64,000 nt of DNA from assembly GCA_001936135.1 (NCBI GenBank), contig CP012809.1:2529501-2593500 (forward strand), given 5' to 3'. The stretch is from Saccharomycopsis fibuligera x Saccharomycopsis cf. fibuligera (Eukaryota; Ascomycota; Saccharomycetes; Ascoideales; Saccharomycopsidaceae). The notes beneath the pieces were generated by a model. The model did not search any database, had not been told where the DNA came from, and was given only the letters and a program-made list of their open reading frames with translations. This document shows, piece by piece, positions 33,468 to 44,810 of the stretch. Positions within the stretch are counted from its first letter, which is position 1. Each line of letters opens with the position of its first letter. The position numbers were made by a program, and so were the translations under genes.

Positions 33468-33863
33468 CTATCGATAGTTTGAGTATACAGCATATGCCAA
33501 CAAGCCAAAAACCAAACTTAAGAACCCATAGATTATAAATTGATCTCTTTTACTTTCTCTCTTGAAACAGTCCACCGTTATTTCCAGCAATGCTGGTTTT
33601 TTGATGTTTTCTCCAGTATTGCCGTCATCTTGTAGCTGTTTGTTAAACTGATACTGGCAATGAACTTTGGAGCAGAATGAGCAGTCTAGCCTCGAATATT
33701 TGGCGTCAGGCACTGCAGTGTGGAACTCCTGTTTGATATCATCTGTTATGGAAAATATTAAGTACGATAGGTCTTTTTGATTCTCGCAGCGACAGAATGT
33801 GTTGGCGGCAACAATGGCGGTCACCAAAATTGAAAATGCTGCTATGATTGTGAACGCTTTCAT
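33468..33863 (-). CDS. small secretory/membrane protein with Cys-rich lumenal part
   Basis: 131 residues from the only plausible ATG (33863). A signal peptide is clear: MKAFTIIAAFSILVTAIVAA. A lumenal or extracellular stretch carries NTFCRCENQKD and, further on, DCSFCSKVHCQYQFNK, so six cysteines are spaced as CxC, CxxC and single Cys residues. A second hydrophobic segment FIIYGFLSLVFGLLAYAVY lies at the very C-terminus, before a short SNYR end. A type I membrane topology is predicted. I do not recognise the family. It is the only credible gene in 9 kb (30.5-39.6 kb). The design suits an ER-resident or cell-surface protein. Confidence 0.65.
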   Translation of the reverse strand: MKAFTIIAAFSILVTAIVAANTFCRCENQKDLSYLIFSITDDIKQEFHTAVPDAKYSRLDCSFCSKVHCQYQFNKQLQDDGNTGENIKKPALLEITVDCFKRESKRDQFIIYGFLSLVFGLLAYAVYSNYR

Positions 33864-34703
33864 TGTAAACTTAACAAATAATATTGATCTTAATGGAATG
33901 TATTTTTTAGAAATTGACGCGCTAAGTGATGACAATTATAGGTACGCGTTGCTGTTTTTTCTTGCTATCTTGTGTGAACTTTGAGAAATGCAGCGCTGCA
34001 ATAAGCTCCAGTTGATGTATTTTCGAAATGCTAAAATGGCGGACTCGGTGGTTAGGCTTTTACTCACTAACCAGATAAACAAACTCCGGTATAATGAGTT
34101 GTTGAGCGCTAGAGTTATATTCAAAAAAAGATTAGTGGCAGCTCTTCTAATCAACAGTACATAATACATACACAACACATCCCTATAGTGCAGGACAAAA
34201 AGAAGCTCTGAACAGGGCCACTTAACCTCAAGAAATTTGATTATAGTGATAAATGATATGGACACCCTTAAGAATGGGTGGACCATAAACTACCACATGA
34301 GGTGAATTATTGGAGGGGAGAGAGTATATCTATGGGTAGATAACTGTGTACGAAAGGCACAATTCTCCTATTCATACACGCGGTTAATAGTAGTTACCGG
34401 CTATATGTTTGTGTGTTTAGCACTTACGAGTTTTGATCTCATTGGAGAAACGTCACCACAATCTAGCATCACCGCGAGTTTTCAGCATTTACGGAAAATC
34501 AGAGGGCTGGTTAGAAAATAGATGTGTTTGCAAGCACTATCTGCAACTCTTAGCTAAAGCTATAACATGAATGTTGCAGTTACTGGATCGATTATTGTGT
34601 GTATCTTGATAGATTCACTGCAAGTTTATCTTTGTCTAGATCGGTCCAATGAAAAAGAACGAAAAAACGAGCATCAAGCATCTGTGAGAAAGTGAGAGGG
34701 ACC

Positions 34704-34704
<1 letters not shown>

Positions 34705-34744
<40 letters not shown>
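34705..34744. repeat. poly(A) tract, 40 bases
   Basis: The longest uninterrupted homopolymer in the window. No recognisable element precedes it on the plus strand, so I do not take it as a retroposon tail. Confidence 0.9.
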
Positions 34745-34747
<3 letters not shown>

Positions 34748-37004
34748 CTCGGTGAGACCTCATTACCAAATTGATCCGAAACAATGACTAAAATGATAGA
34801 CATAAGCGGCCTATGATATAATTGCCAATATTTTGCTAATCTGGGGCGCATTGAGATAAATGTAGTCCTAGAGGATTCTAAATTTTCAATTTATGGGTGC
34901 CATCTGACTACCATGTTTGAAAGTATAGCTGAACACGGTAACAGCAGTGATGGATGGTGATAATGTTTCTGATATGCCCATCCAATAATTGGTTCAGTCA
35001 CAGATAGTATTAGTATCAATAAATATTTGCTTTTTAGTAAGTAAACTTCATAGCAAAATTAGACCGAATTGTGAGGCCTGCTATAATGGGTTTTCCGTCC
35101 ATGAACAATGTTTTAGTTTATTTTTTTTTATTGTCGCCAACCTGTGAGCGAACCATAATTGTAGGTGCATTGTTTCATATCGTAAAAAGTAGGGCTGGCT
35201 AGCCGGTTTAGTATAATATAGCTGACTAACTTACTGAATATGTAGCGCTAATTAGATTTTTCTCTATAATTTCTTTTTTTTTTTTTTTGCAGCCTAACTT
35301 GAGTTAACTATCTGTTTTCTAAGGATATTCTTATTGTGTCCGTATTAGGTTTTTGCAATCGCTACTTATAAAGTCAAAATTTTATAAACTTAAAAAGCTT
35401 TGAACAAAAGAGGGTTTGGCGGCCTATTTTGTGTTACAATAGTTTATTAAAAAAAAAAAAAAAAAGGCGGCCGAGAATTAAGTAACTAATTCGCTCGTTA
35501 TGGTTTGAATGCAAAATATCATATACACCTAAAATCTTATTCTAGTCCTTTCCTCAAAAACGAACAAAAAATATATTTACCTTTTTATACTTTGATTCGC
35601 TCACAAATAGTTCAGTCATGAAGACACCTCGCCACTCTTTATTGTCTAGCACAAGGCCTATATATCTTCTGGCTGCACGGCCTTAATGTTTCAGCACTTT
35701 TTGCATTTCCCAGCCAAATCAATTTGTTTAAGTGGTTTCCAAATAATGTTTCCAGAGGTCTTTCAATATTTGGGAGAAAAAAAAAGCTCTCATGGGAAAT
35801 GTGGAAAAAAACGCTAAACCGATGACGCCAACTCAACAGCCGGCGTACGGAACAGTTAATACACGTCCGTAAATGTCAGGTACTGCCGGTTGCTGCCGGA
35901 ATATGTATAAATGGCTACGGGCCGAGGCTATCAGGCGCGGAACTGCGCGGGGCGAGTAATTATTTGCAGACTTTTGCTTGATCCGTGCTGTGTCTCGCTA
36001 GTTTTTATGCAGAATAAAAAAAACTCCGGCAATCAGGTGAAGCGCGTGACTTCGTAAATACGCGTCGTTTTCATATCTCGTTCTTCGTTTCTTTGCCGAC
36101 TGAGTTTAATCGCCAGCTATTGGAATATCTCAGAGTGTAGAGCCAAATTGATTTTTTTGTTTATTCAAAGACAGCAAAGAGCTACGGTACAATTGAAGGA
36201 GGACACAAAGGTAATAAAGTTTTAAGAAGAGGCGGTAACAGCACTAGAGATACTGTTTCATGAATTTTTCTTTTTTATGGGCTTTTTTTACATCATTCAT
36301 CGACTTTAAAGTCACCAAAGTAGATATGAATACAGCGTATGAAATCGATCATCACAAATAACCTGATTCGTAGAATAACGACAAAGTTTTGAGCATTGTC
36401 ATAACTAGAGATTTAATCAATAAAACCAAATATTTTATTGTGTTATTGGCATTTTTAATCCAGACTGTTTGGACAGCCTTTACAACGCGGAACAAACAAA
36501 GCAGCGGCACTGTCTTGTACTTGACTGAGTTAAATTGCCCGCAAATTTTTATTATTAAATCACAATATAAACACATGCCAGCTTTTTGTTACAATCCGGA
36601 ACAGTCAAGCAGGATGCAACAATTGCGCCTGATAGCCCAGATGTGAAATGGCAACCTTGTGACACCAGTTCAAGAGTAATGAGGCTGCTTAACTAATATA
36701 TAGATCTAGGAAAAGTTTATTGTAAAATAGTTGAAACAGTTATTGTCACCCCAGATCATGTAATGCCACCCACAAGAAGCCAAGACCGAGTCTCAATCTG
36801 CATGGATTGATTGATTAATTTCAAAGATCCTGATGATAATTCAATGGACGCTCTAAGCAACTTTTTTATGTTTGCATTGAGTTTCATAATAAAGCCTTCT
36901 TTCCGATGTTGTTGTGTTGAGTTTGTCACACATCGCCTTCAGTTCCGTATATCATTTTGAGCTTAGATCGCTTTCGTATTATTTTGTTTTGATTTTGTGT
37001 TGAT

Positions 37005-37035
37005 TTTGTTTACACTCGATGGAAACGTAAACAAA
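37005..37035. promoter_or_regulatory. inverted pair of forkhead-type sites
   Basis: TTTGTTTAC (37005-37013) and its exact reverse complement GTAAACAAA (37027-37035) are separated by 13 bases inside a T-rich stretch. Forkhead proteins Fkh1/Fkh2 bind this core and mark early replication origins in S. cerevisiae. No gene start is close by, so an origin function is a possibility. Confidence 0.3.
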
Positions 37036-39168
37036 CAAAAGACCAAACTTTAATTAAAATAGCGCGATTGTGCGATGCAGGAGAAGAATTACGCATCTGC
37101 GACTATAATGCAGATAGCAGTAGAGGGTTGGCGCACAATTACAGAATAGCAGAATAATCTAAATTGGCGCTTGCGAGAACTGATGAAAAATGCAGCTAAG
37201 TAAAGAAAAAAAATTTTTTTTCCTCCCCATAATATAATTTTCTGTTGGTTTGAACAGCTACAACACCTATAACAACGGCCAACTTTTTGAGAAATTTTTG
37301 CTGTTGCCGTTGCCGATTCACTCACCCCCTGATTTTGTATCTCTGCCCCGGATTAGATCAAAATTTTCTGATTACTCCTCGGCCACTACGGAACAGAATA
37401 TTTTTGGGTGGCGTGCCAAAACAGTCTGCAGTGGATCTTTCCTATGTCTCTGTTTTCCCTCACTACAGAGCATTATCACAATAGTGGACTCTATTGTGTA
37501 TCACATATATCTACTTTTGAGTCTGTAAAACATTTATGTAGAGCAAGAGAGCACAATTTGGCGCAAAATGACTGCTAGTATAGCGGTATTATTGTTCAAT
37601 GATGACATTATGGATGCTGGTTGATATTTACTAGAAAAAATCGAGTCAGTAATTACAGTTTGATAGATAGGCCCTATGCAATAGTAGCCGAGTTGACTGC
37701 TGGAGTTCTCGTAGAGGCTCGGCAAACAGTCTTCAATGCCGATATGCGGTTTCACAACGAGAACTATTTGCTAGTTCAAACATATTAAAACAAATATGAA
37801 AAACAAAACAAACAGCAAAAAGAACATTAGAGAGTGAAAAATTTTTTTTTTCCTCGTTCCCCTATCTTCGTGAATTGCGTTGTTTACGTGCACCGTTTGT
37901 GGATTGCTGCTTCTTTTACAGTTTCACACATTGCCAAGTGGCGGGGACCTCCTTTTTACTGTATATGTAACTCATCGCCCATGTACGAAGATAGCGTACG
38001 AAGTCAGCCAGCGTACACCGAAGTGCTGTTTTGCTTGTAAGAGTTTCAGCAAAAAGCTGGCAGTAAAAAGAGCCCTCAAGTGTACCGACCCGGCAGAATT
38101 CATCTGGATAGAGAGAGAGCGAGGTGTGTTGCTGCGGCGCGCTGCGCAGATGCGTGATAAGGAGCGCTAAGAAGCAAAATGGTGCAGTAACACGCAGCGA
38201 GAGCGGATTCTTTTTTTGTATGCAAAGGCTTCCGAAAATAGCTGCAACGGTGACAAAAGCAGAAGCGCAGCTCCAGCTTCCTGAGGTTCCGGTTGAAAAA
38301 CAAGCACACGACAGAGAGCACATGGCGTGAACGTTGATGATTTAGCCATGAATTATCCATCATTGTAACGGAATGAAACAATTAAATTTGTGGGATAAAT
38401 GAAGATAAATGGCTGTATAAAAGAAGGTTTGTAAAAACCGCTCTTAAAGCGGAAGATGAAGGAAAATGTCGTAAAAAAGTAGGGAGTTTCTCTCGTACAA
38501 AAATGCTGTAGTCATCGAGGCAATTGTCGCACAGACTACTGACCCTAGTAAAAACGGAGGAAAAATAATAATAGAAGGTGGAAAAAAGCACTCAAAACCT
38601 GCGGCTTTCCTGCTATCACGGCGATGAAGTTTCCAGTGGTTGCCGTAATCCGATTACCAGAATTGAAATAGGAGAAAAAAGTTCTAATATTAATGATAAT
38701 ACTAAACATAATAATAATAAGCTCAGCAGTCGCGGTGGCACACAGAAATCCGCTATTTTTTTAGCAAAATGCATTTTGTGTTCCCCTGTGGAGTATCAGT
38801 GAGTTACTATTGTGACTAAACACTACGGCGCCCATTAAGTGCACTCGTTGTATATTGTAGCAGTAGAAACTATTCAAGTGCCACCAGAAAACCTCGAAGA
38901 AGCTTGAAGGCTAAATCTTCACAGAAAAAGAAACAACCACAGCTATTGAACCTAAACCTTGTAGAGGACCCTAGCGAAGAAAAACGGTCGCCGGGTTCAT
39001 TGGCCACACAATCTATTGAATACACACCCGACTGCAACGAACATTCAGCTCCGGTGGATCTCTTACTAGCATCACCATCAACAGATTCAACCAACACATT
39101 CTGAGGCTGGCTGCCGTGAAGAGTGGGCCTAGCAGACTGCCACAAAATCCCGCGTATGGCCTCGGAAA

Positions 39169-39327
39169 GCCAATCAGGGCGCGGCAAAAGTTTTTTTCAG
39201 CGCTGCAAGGCCAGTTTCTCGTTTGGGACGGTCGTTTTCGTCAGGATTTTTTTTTGGGCTGGTGTTTATCGTGCAGCAGAGCCTGCATGATCGGATGCGT
39301 CGGCGTGCATCAAACAGCCTGATTGGC
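39169..39327. promoter_or_regulatory. paired inverted CCAAT boxes in the PMA1 promoter
   Basis: GCCAATCAGG (39169-39178) and its exact complement CCTGATTGGC (39318-39327) lie 465 and 316 bases before the PMA1 ATG. CCAAT with these flanks is bound by the Hap2/3/5 complex. An ATTTAAATAT TATA-like element follows at 39375-39384. Confidence 0.4.
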
Positions 39328-39642
39328 CACATTCGAAAATGTCCAGTCTTACACATCTAGCACCACCGATTTTCATTTAAATATCCAGACTTTCCAAGGT
39401 TTTCTACCACAACTTTCCCTTCATTTGTTTTTCCTTTCTCTTCCCTTTTCTTTTTTTTTTTTTCACTTCCTACTCTCGTTGTCCACTTCTTTCTGAGTTG
39501 TCTTTTCATTTGCTACCAGTTAAATACCCCTCTATCTTTCTAATAGTGGCTCACCTCTATTCAGGAATTTAGTTATTATTTAAGAAGATAACAAACTGGA
39601 AAAACCAAGATCCTGAAAAGAGACCGAAAGGATAAAATCAAA

Positions 39643-42378
39643 ATGTCTAGCGAAAAGCCTGTTGAAACAGGAGCTACTGAGCCAATTGCTGAAAAGGCTC
39701 CAAAAGCTGCCGCAGCTCTCGACGCTGAAGATGACGATGAAGAAGAAGACATCGATCAATTGATTGCTGATCTTCAATCTCATCATGGTCTTGAAGAAGG
39801 TGAAGAAGATGAAGAAGACAATCACGCCACTTCTTACAGACCAGTTCCTGAGGAATTGTTGCAAACCGACCCACAACAAGGTTTGAGTGACGACGAAGTT
39901 AGAAAGAGAAGAAAGAAGTATGGTCTTAACCAAATGGCCGAAGAAAAGGAAAACTTGTTTGTCAAGTTTGCTATGTTCTTTATTGGTCCTATCCAATTCG
40001 TTATGGAAGCCGCTGCTATTTTGGCTGCCGGTTTGGAAGATTGGGTTGATTTTGGTGTTATTTGTGGTTTGTTAGCTTTGAACGCTTTCGTTGGTTTTAT
40101 CCAAGAGTTCCAAGCTGGTTCTATTGTTGATGAATTGAAGAAAACTTTGGCTAACTCCGCTTTCGTTATCAGAAACGGTCAATTGGTTGAAATCCCAGCC
40201 AATGAAGTTGTTCCTGGTGAAATTTTGCAATTGGAAGAAGGTACCGTTGTCCCAGCTGATGGTAGATTGGTTATGGAAGACTGTTTCTTGCAAGTCGATC
40301 AATCTGCTATTACTGGTGAATCCTTGGCTGTTGACAAACACCACGGTGATGACATGTTCTCCTCCTCTACTGTTAAGAGAGGTGAAACCTTCATGATTGT
40401 TACTGCTACTGGTGACAACACCTTCGTTGGTAGAGCTGCTGCCTTGGTTAACAAGGCCTCCGCCGGTTCAGGTCACTTTACTGAAGTCTTGAACGGTATT
40501 GGTACTGCTTTATTGGTTTGCGTCATTGTTACTTTGTTAGTTATCTGGACCGCTTGTTTCTATAGAACCTCCAAGATTGTTAGAATTTTGAGATACACTT
40601 TGGCCATCACCATTGTCGGTGTTCCAGTTGGTTTGCCAGCTGTTGTCACCACCACTATGGCTGTCGGTGCTGCTTACTTGGCTCAAAAGAAAGCTATTGT
40701 CCAAAAATTGTCTGCTATTGAATCCTTGGCTGGTGTTGAAATTTTGTGTTCTGACAAAACCGGTACTTTGACCAAGAACAAGTTGTCTCTTTACGAACCA
40801 TACACTGTTGCTGGTGTTACTGCTGACGAATTGATGTTGACCGCTACCTTGGCCGCTTCTAGAAAGAAGAAGGGTTTGGATGCTATCGATAAGGCCTTCT
40901 TGAAATCTTTGATCAACTACCCACGTGCTAAAGCCGCTATGCCTCAATACAAGGTTTTGGAATTCCACCCATTCGACCCTGTCTCCAAGAAGGTTGTTGC
41001 ATTAGTTGAATCTCCAGAAGGTGAAAAGATTATCTGTGTTAAAGGTGCTCCATTGTTCGTTTTGAAAACCGTTGAAGAAGACCACCCAATCCCAGAAGAT
41101 GTCCACGAAGCTTACGAAAACAAGGTTGCTGAATTTGCTTCCAGAGGTTTCAGATCTTTGGGTGTTGCTAGAAAGAGAGGTGAAGGTCACTGGGAAATTA
41201 TGGGTATTATGCCATGTTTGGATCCACCAAGAGATGACACTGCTCAAACTGTCAGTGAAGCTAGAGTTTTGGGTTTGAGAGTTAAGATGTTGACTGGTGA
41301 TGCCGTTGGTATTGCTAAGGAAACTTGTCGTCAATTGGGTCTCGGTACTAACATTTACAATGCTGAAAGATTGGGTTTGTCCGGCGGTGGTGACATGGCT
41401 GGTTCTGAAATTGCTGATTTTGTTGAAAATGCCGATGGTTTTGCTGAAGTTTTCCCTCAACACAAGTACAATGCTGTTGAAATCTTGCAAAACAGAGGTT
41501 ACTTGGTTGCCATGACTGGTGATGGTGTTAACGATGCTCCATCTTTGAAGAAGGCTGATACTGGTATTGCCGTCGAAGGTGCTTCTGACGCTGCTAGATC
41601 TGCTGCTGATATTGTTTTCCTCGCTCCAGGTTTGTCTGCTATCATTGATGCTTTGAAGACTTCCAGACAAATTTTCCACAGAATGTACGCTTACGTTGTT
41701 TACAGAATTGCTTTGTCCTTGCACTTGGAATTGTTCTTGGGTTTGTGGATTGCTATCTTGAACAGATCTTTGGACATTAACTTGGTTGTCTTCATTGCTA
41801 TTTTCGCTGATGTTGCTACTTTGGCTATTGCTTACGACAATGCTCCATACGCTAAGGCTCCTGTTAAGTGGAACTTGCCAAGACTTTGGGGTATGTCTAT
41901 TGTCTTGGGTGTTATTTTGGCTGTTGGTACTTGGATCACTTTGACCACTATGTTCGTCAAGAAGGGTGGTATTATCCAAAACTTCGGTGCTATTGATGGT
42001 GTCTTGTTCTTGCAAATTTCTTTGACTGAAAACTGGTTGATTTTCATCACCAGAGCTCAAGGTCCATTCTGGTCTTCTATTCCATCTTGGCAATTGTCCG
42101 GTGCCGTCTTGATTGTCGACATCGTTGCTACCTGTTTCACTTTGTTCGGCTGGTGGTCTCAAAACTGGACCGACATCGTTACTGTTGTCAGAGTCTGGAT
42201 TTGGTCTTTCGGTGTCTTCTGTGTTATGGGTGGTGCTTATGTTTTGATGTCTGAATCTGAAGCTTTCGACAGATTTATGAACGGTAAGCCAATCAAAGAA
42301 AAAGCTCCAACCAGATCTTTGGAAGATTTCGTTGTTGCTATGAGAAGAGTCTCTACCCAACACGAAAAATCTGGTTAA
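39643..42378 (+). CDS. PMA1: plasma membrane H+-ATPase
   Basis: 911 residues, against 918 in S. cerevisiae, colinear throughout. It pumps protons out of the cell using ATP (P3A-type). The phosphorylated Asp371 lies in [12 protein letters not shown]. The actuator-loop Glu226 lies in [10 protein letters not shown], and the hinge is [16 protein letters not shown]. Membrane helices are evident around [20 protein letters not shown] and after [18 protein letters not shown]. The N-terminus is acidic, as usual. The C-terminal regulatory tail ends [12 protein letters not shown]; Ser904-Thr905 correspond to Ser911-Thr912, whose phosphorylation on glucose relieves autoinhibition. Codon choice is extreme (GGT, GCT, TTG, AGA), as expected for one of the most abundant membrane proteins. 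No intron. The long antisense frames beneath it are by-products of this bias. Confidence 0.98.
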   Translation: MSSEKPVETGATEPIAEKAPKAAAALDAEDDDEEEDIDQLIADLQSHHGLEEGEEDEEDNHATSYRPVPEELLQTDPQQGLSDDEVRKRRKKYGLNQMAEEKENLFVKFAMFFIGPIQFVMEAAAILAAGLEDWVDFGVICGLLALNAFVGFIQEFQAGSIVDELKKTLANSAFVIRNGQLVEIPANEVVPGEILQLEEGTVVPADGRLVMEDCFLQVDQSAITGESLAVDKHHGDDMFSSSTVKRGETFMIVTATGDNTFVGRAAALVNKASAGSGHFTEVLNGIGTALLVCVIVTLLVIWTACFYRTSKIVRILRYTLAITIVGVPVGLPAVVTTTMAVGAAYLAQKKAIVQKLSAIESLAGVEILCSDKTGTLTKNKLSLYEPYTVAGVTADELMLTATLAASRKKKGLDAIDKAFLKSLINYPRAKAAMPQYKVLEFHPFDPVSKKVVALVESPEGEKIICVKGAPLFVLKTVEEDHPIPEDVHEAYENKVAEFASRGFRSLGVARKRGEGHWEIMGIMPCLDPPRDDTAQTVSEARVLGLRVKMLTGDAVGIAKETCRQLGLGTNIYNAERLGLSGGGDMAGSEIADFVENADGFAEVFPQHKYNAVEILQNRGYLVAMTGDGVNDAPSLKKADTGIAVEGASDAARSAADIVFLAPGLSAIIDALKTSRQIFHRMYAYVVYRIALSLHLELFLGLWIAILNRSLDINLVVFIAIFADVATLAIAYDNAPYAKAPVKWNLPRLWGMSIVLGVILAVGTWITLTTMFVKKGGIIQNFGAIDGVLFLQISLTENWLIFITRAQGPFWSSIPSWQLSGAVLIVDIVATCFTLFGWWSQNWTDIVTVVRVWIWSFGVFCVMGGAYVLMSESEAFDRFMNGKPIKEKAPTRSLEDFVVAMRRVSTQHEKSG

Positions 42379-44810
42379 ACTGAGAGTCTTAAATTTCTAA
42401 GATTTTTTCTCTACTAGATTTTTTTCTACTCCATATAAATTTTTTTTATTTTTATGATTGATTTTCATTTGCTCATTTTATCCCCTCTTAATTACCATTT
42501 CAATAGTTAATTATTAATTCTTTGAAAAAATAATAGTAACTTATTTTATTAATATTCTATCTACTGTTTCAAGACCGTAAAATTCATTGCTGAACTTGTA
42601 GTGTATCCGATTGTTAAATTTGTTTATTGATATTTTTTTATTAGGATATATTGAAAAGTAGTTATTGTGCTAAAAGTTGTTTGTCTGCAGTCTCAAACTG
42701 TGACAGTATTCTACTTATTTTTTACGGGCTTTGATTCATTTCATGCTTTTTTATGGAAGCAGATTTACAAAGCATTTTTAGCTAAACCATAAATTCTGCG
42801 TGCAAGTTCTAAATGTGGGAATACTCTTCAAATAATACATACCGCCAGCTATGAACTTTTGACTTTTTGTGCCTGTAAGGCAGCACTAATCCAACTCTAA
42901 AGTGACATCGCTCGATGTTGAAATAAACAAACGCAAAACTTTTTCAGCCGCATAAAAAGAAAAGTAATTCAAATGCACGTTATACTGGAGATATCGCATA
43001 ACCGCTAAGATGACTGCACGCTCGCTGTCCTATTGAGTAATTATGGCAGTATCAAATAATTTTTTAAAAGGATATTAACACGAAGCATCCGCTCGGGAAA
43101 GCAAGCAAACTGGCCAATCTTGTATTGACTAAGAGGAAGAAAATTTTATGAAACAGAGTTTAAAATTAACCGACATCACATAGTCAAACATACTGTAGTC
43201 CAAAGGAAAGTTGAAGTAAAGTGAATGAAAAAAGTGGTGCCTGAGCCAATGCGTATTATCAAATCAACATAATGAAGACGATGATGTGGCCTCGCTAAGC
43301 TTTTCGATCCTGGGACACATGCGTAGAAATATACTTCTTTGTGTGGATAGCTAGATGTCATAGGATGACAAGAGTGTACTGGTGGATATCATAAATTAGG
43401 ATTGCTGAATAGTTTTGGGAATGAGGACGATTGGTGGTTGATGTATACACACATGAACCATGTAACATGATTTAACAAAATTGTAATACAATACACTATG
43501 AAACAATACAAGATAAATAATACAATATAAATAATACAAGAAACGAAGCAGGCTACAAATCACCGGCTGTCCTATCCTAGTCTGGCATGTACTTTATAGC
43601 AAATTTAGTAACAAGTGCCTTCCCACTATATATCATACTATACTATTTATTGTGCTATATATCACCAATACTTTATCGATTCTTTGTAAATTTTTCAACT
43701 TACAATGGCAGCAAAGTTTAGTTGAAAGTGATTCGCATCACTTTGGCTTAATCGGGTATGCCTAATTGCAATTTACAGCGATTGCTGACGTATGCCGCAC
43801 AGATGCGTTTGTGTGATGTGACGTGGTATGGTGCGGTGTGGAGTCAAGCGAAGTAATTCAAAATTGATTTAAATCAAATCAGCTCAATCATGTGTATGGC
43901 GCGCATGTTATTTGCTCGTCAAATTGTTGAAAACAGTAAGAATAGTGCTTCAAGGCAGCCATATTAAAGCTATAGCATAGCATTGAAAAGGGGCACACTA
44001 TAAGTTACAGTTCTCACAATAACAGTAAATTGGCATTATTGACTCAACAATAACTATAAGTGTAGAATGATAATATTGAAACGTATTTTGCATTTGTAGC
44101 ACGCGTTATGTGTGTTTAACTAAATATGGTATAGCAGTAGATGCAAACGTATACCCTCTACGTGTTGAGTACATGCATTTATGATGGCTCTTTGGTGCTC
44201 TTACAGGTCTTTGAAAACGCAAATGGAATGAAAAATCGACAGTAACGCTATATTATAGAAACAAAAATCAAATGACAAGTAACAAAAATTGTCTTAAAAA
44301 GAGAAGAGCATTGATCTTTCCCTTCTATGGCATAAGATCCTGACAGTTTCTTTCAACATGAAAAGCAGACAAAAATGCTATTTTTTTTTTTTCCAAAAAG
44401 ATAATAATGAAGATAATATAAATTAAGTGAAGTGCACCGTCATGTGATGAAACTGTAGAATTAACTAAAATCAAAAAGAAAAGAAAACCTAATTTCATGC
44501 TATATTGGTAAGAATAAAGAGATGAGATCTGAAATAACTAAAAAGCAATAGTAAAAAAAAAAAAAATTAATGGAGAAAATTATAAATAAGCAGAGTAACA
44601 GTTGAGATAAAATGAGCTAAGATGAAGTGAACAAGAAGTGATTCGGTGATGAAATGAGACAGATAATAGTAGAAAAATGTAAACGGAAAGATAAAAACAA
44701 ATGATCTAGCACTTTTTTTTTATTTTTAATCAAAAAAAATTAAATGTTTATAACAAAAACGATATGATGGAAAAAAAAATGAGATAACAGAAAAACAGGG
44801 AGGCCAGAAT
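42379..44810. other. 2.4-kb convergent intergenic region PMA1 / YCK
   Basis: AT-rich, no gene. The first 300 bases are the T-rich PMA1 3' flank. At 43480-43550 an AATAATACAA-type repeat occurs. A tRNA-like A box and B box stand too close together at about 43280-43320 to form a tRNA. Confidence 0.5.

Larger units (their letters stand above)
33864..39642. other. 5.8-kb gene-poor region upstream of PMA1
   Basis: Several frames of 60-135 codons exist on both strands, especially at 37.2-38.4 kb, but they overlap each other, lack motifs and show no codon bias. The region holds a 40-base A tract (34705-34744), forkhead-type inverted sites (37005-37035) and, at its right end, the PMA1 promoter with two CCAAT boxes and a pyrimidine tract (39419-39470). 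Confidence 0.55.

Noticed and set aside
38215-38250. TTCCGAAAATA resembling the core of a point-centromere CDEIII
   Set aside because: The ATG-N2-TTCCGAA spacing is wrong, and no CDEI plus AT-rich CDEII precedes it.
37250-38330. Cluster of overlapping 60-135-codon frames on both strands
   Set aside because: No motifs, no codon bias, mutually overlapping, and no ATG context or splice signals of note.
41002-42363. 453-codon frame antisense to PMA1, and further antisense frames at 40072-40968
   Set aside because: They mirror the strong codon bias of PMA1, are Ser/Asn/Gln/Thr-rich and have no motif. The sense gene is certain.
43280-43320. TGGCCTCGCTAAGC next to TTCGATCCTGGG
   Set aside because: A and B boxes are only a few bases apart, leaving no room for an anticodon arm. 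Perhaps a deleted relic.
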